Part shown: positions 62,536 through 64,000 of the stretch, piece after piece
How positions within the stretch are numbered: the stretch's first letter is position 1
Layout of the letters: every line of letters begins with the position of its first letter
Origin: Bacillota bacterium
GTDB taxonomy: Bacteria; Bacillota; Clostridia; Clostridiales; Clostridiaceae
Direction of reading: 5' to 3'
Assembly: GCA_023435985.1 (NCBI GenBank)
Contig: JAEZKY010000381.1
Coordinates: 9,964-73,963, forward strand
Length of the DNA stretch: 64,000 nt
The notes under the pieces: model-generated
The model's input: the letters and a program-made list of their open reading frames with translations, nothing else
What the model was told of the DNA's origin: nothing
The model's database searches: none
Made by a program: the position numbers and the translations under genes

Positions 62536-62626
62536 TTGTAGCTAGATTTTGTTTTTACACAAATCCAGCTACCTTCCTCACTTCATAAAGGCGTAACGCT
62601 TTTTGATATTGTAATAGACTCAATGA
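62536..62626 (-). pseudogene. Remnant of an EFR1-terminator/AraC locus
   Basis: 62571-62626 encodes, on the minus strand, SLSLLQYQKALRLYEVRK, matching 'SLSPLQYQKALRLHEARR' in the AraC genes at 54.9 and 58.8 kb. Next to it (62536-62573) lies a hairpin homologous to the one downstream of the EFR1 gene at 53.9 kb. It is joined to the stop codon of the DUF6790 gene, so it marks a deletion or recombination junction. Confidence 0.7.
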
Positions 62627-63094
62627 TTATACAAAGGTTGATAGCTCATACAATACAACTAGTGATATTGGAATGATTAAGTCTGGTAATACTATAAATG
62701 AATTCCCAGGTTTGAAATTTCTACTTTTCAGCATCTCCTTTATGTGTACTATTGCCGCACCAAAGAATAGTGGACTGAAAATCACTATTGTTGCGAGCCA
62801 AAACTCTTTACTCATCCATATGCATAATATACCTGCAATTCCATATCCTAATTCTGCATATCCTAATTCTTTTTGAAATGGGCTTCCTTTCTCCCACCCT
62901 ATAAACTCTGCTATCCTATCCGATTTAATTGCATGTCCCACAAACCCAGAAATACCTGTTAAAGTTATTGTTATTACTAGTTGATAAAACAATAGATTTG
63001 TAGATATTGCTTGCACACTTCTTATGACCGGATTAATTATTGTTGTTGCAATTCCTACTATTATTCCTATTAACCAAAAAATTAAAAATATCAC
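62627..63094 (-). CDS. DUF6790 family membrane protein
   Basis: 155 residues, four hydrophobic segments (~2-22, 32-52, 84-112, 130-150) with the motif 'IGWEKGSPFQKELGYAELGYG' that I associate with DUF6790. Function unknown. The extreme C-terminus abuts an AraC remnant and may differ from homologs. AGGAGG upstream. Confidence 0.7.
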   Translation of the reverse strand: MIFLIFWLIGIIVGIATTIINPVIRSVQAISTNLLFYQLVITITLTGISGFVGHAIKSDRIAEFIGWEKGSPFQKELGYAELGYGIAGILCIWMSKEFWLATIVIFSPLFFGAAIVHIKEMLKSRNFKPGNSFIVLPDLIIPISLVVLYELSTFV

Positions 63095-63160
63095 TTTATA
63101 TCCTCCTTGATTTTATTATTAAAATTTGTTTTTCAAGCAGAATTATAAAGTCTATTGTTA

Positions 63161-63997
63161 CTATAGAGTCAATATATTTTTTACTGGAATTTGAATTTCT
63201 GTAACAAAATCATCAGGATTTCTGGTTATTGAAATATTTATATAATACACCTCCACAGGGTCCCCTATTATGCTAAGTTTATTTTTATCGGCATATTCTA
63301 TTAATTGATTATAGGTTTTTGGCTTATTAATATGAGGACCTAAATGCATTTTACTCAAATAGTACCCTCCCTGTATTACTTTGCAGTTTTCTTCTGATGC
63401 ATATACTTCTTTAATCTCAAGACAAAGCTCAACATCACAGGGATTTCCTAAAATTCTTTCCCCATGATATATAGCCATAGGATTTCCTATAGTCAAATAC
63501 TTCTTAGTTCCAATTATTTTTTCAAATTCATTAAATAACTTAGTAAATCCATTTTCGTTTAATTCTATGGTATTTTTCAAATAAATAATATTTCTCATCG
63601 GAACTTTTTTTATCTCTATACCTGCAAAATCAGCATTTTCACACATATTAATATCATCAATATATAATTTTAAGCTTTTATCAGCATACAATAACTCATT
63701 AATTTTTTCTTTAATTTCTTCTCTCTTCTGCTGGAATATAGCTTTTACTCCTGCCATATCATTTCTATGTAAAAGTTCACCAATCTCACTTAAAGACAAT
63801 CCTAATGCAGACATTTTTTTAATTACCATAATGATAATAATTTGTTCAACACTATAAAATCTATATCCAGTTTCAATATCAGTAAATTTAGGCTTTAAAA
63901 TTCCTATTTTATCATAATGACGTAATGCTTGAATTGAAATTGAACATATCTTTGAAAACTTACCTATAGGAAGCAACTCCTCATCCATATAAATCAC
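63161..63997 (-). CDS. MerR-family regulator with GyrI-like effector domain (start at window edge)
   Basis: ~275 residues. MerR HTH ~8-75 (IGKFSKICSISIQALRHYDK, 'YRFYSVEQIIIIMVIKKMSALGLSLSEIGELL'), coiled coil ~80-115, C-terminal GyrI-like ligand domain. BltR/BmrR-type. The true start is either GTG 63997 or ATG 63988; the ribosome site would lie at or beyond the window edge. Confidence 0.85.
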   Translation of the reverse strand: MIYMDEELLPIGKFSKICSISIQALRHYDKIGILKPKFTDIETGYRFYSVEQIIIIMVIKKMSALGLSLSEIGELLHRNDMAGVKAIFQQKREEIKEKINELLYADKSLKLYIDDINMCENADFAGIEIKKVPMRNIIYLKNTIELNENGFTKLFNEFEKIIGTKKYLTIGNPMAIYHGERILGNPCDVELCLEIKEVYASEENCKVIQGGYYLSKMHLGPHINKPKTYNQLIEYADKNKLSIIGDPVEVYYINISITRNPDDFVTEIQIPVKNILTL

Positions 63998-64000
63998 ATC

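Noticed and set aside
1..64000. CRISPR arrays, tRNA, rRNA or insertion sequences
   Set aside because: No regularly spaced repeats, tRNA-like cloverleafs, rRNA sequence or transposase genes were seen in reading the window.

Overview
The window looks like a chromosomal segment of a low-GC, spore-forming Firmicute of the genus Clostridium (sensu stricto, C. beijerinckii-like; this is inference). The reasons are the strong A/T bias, consistent AGGAGG ribosome sites, a PdaB-type sporulation deacetylase, DUF4364, TSCPD and CD3324-family proteins, several EFR1 flavodoxin-ferredoxin proteins, and T-box leaders in front of aminoacyl-tRNA synthetase genes. I see no rRNA, tRNA, CRISPR array, insertion sequence or prophage.

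Left part (1-15 kb) is housekeeping and mostly on the minus strand: the 3' part of dapH, a two-OB-fold ssDNA-binding protein, pdaB, a DUF4364 protein, a beta-propeller protein, a TSCPD protein, a HIRAN-domain protein with folC upstream of it, an aminotransferase, a TerC/Alx membrane protein, an HD hydrolase, and valS behind a T-box leader. At 15.3-17.9 kb lies a plus-strand ABC-2 exporter operon (ATPase plus two permeases). At 18.3-20.8 kb is a large secreted protein with two GH18 domains and two chitin-binding modules.

The middle and right part (21-64 kb) is accessory: many one-component regulators (AraC, AraC-GyrI, LysR, TetR, PadR, MarR-GNAT, XRE, MerR) beside small oxidoreductases, acetyltransferases, flavodoxin-like proteins and hydrolases. 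Several regulator/target pairs carry readable operators: perfect or near-perfect inverted repeats placed on the -35 element or in the spacer of TTGACA/TATAAT promoters. A second T-box operon (aspS-malY, 45.1-48.1 kb) has two successive T-box/terminator modules.

Two themes stand out. First, two adjacent genes (a CD3324-family HTH protein and a DUF1062 protein, 28.1-29.3 kb) share a conserved 5' leader: a strong Shine-Dalgarno, an 8-codon peptide ending in GCA TAG, an identical 21-nt hairpin, a second pairing segment, and a hairpin overlapping the downstream gene's Shine-Dalgarno. This looks like an undescribed leader-peptide translational attenuator. Second, there is clear gene decay: in-frame stop codons interrupt a maltose/galactoside acetyltransferase gene (TAG), a DUF1062 gene (TAA) and a leucine-rich-repeat cell-wall protein gene (TGA); a DUF1648 gene is frameshifted; and four orphan C-terminal gene remnants lie directly after the stop codon of an intact gene. 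Homologous intergenic terminator hairpins also recur in pairs across the window.
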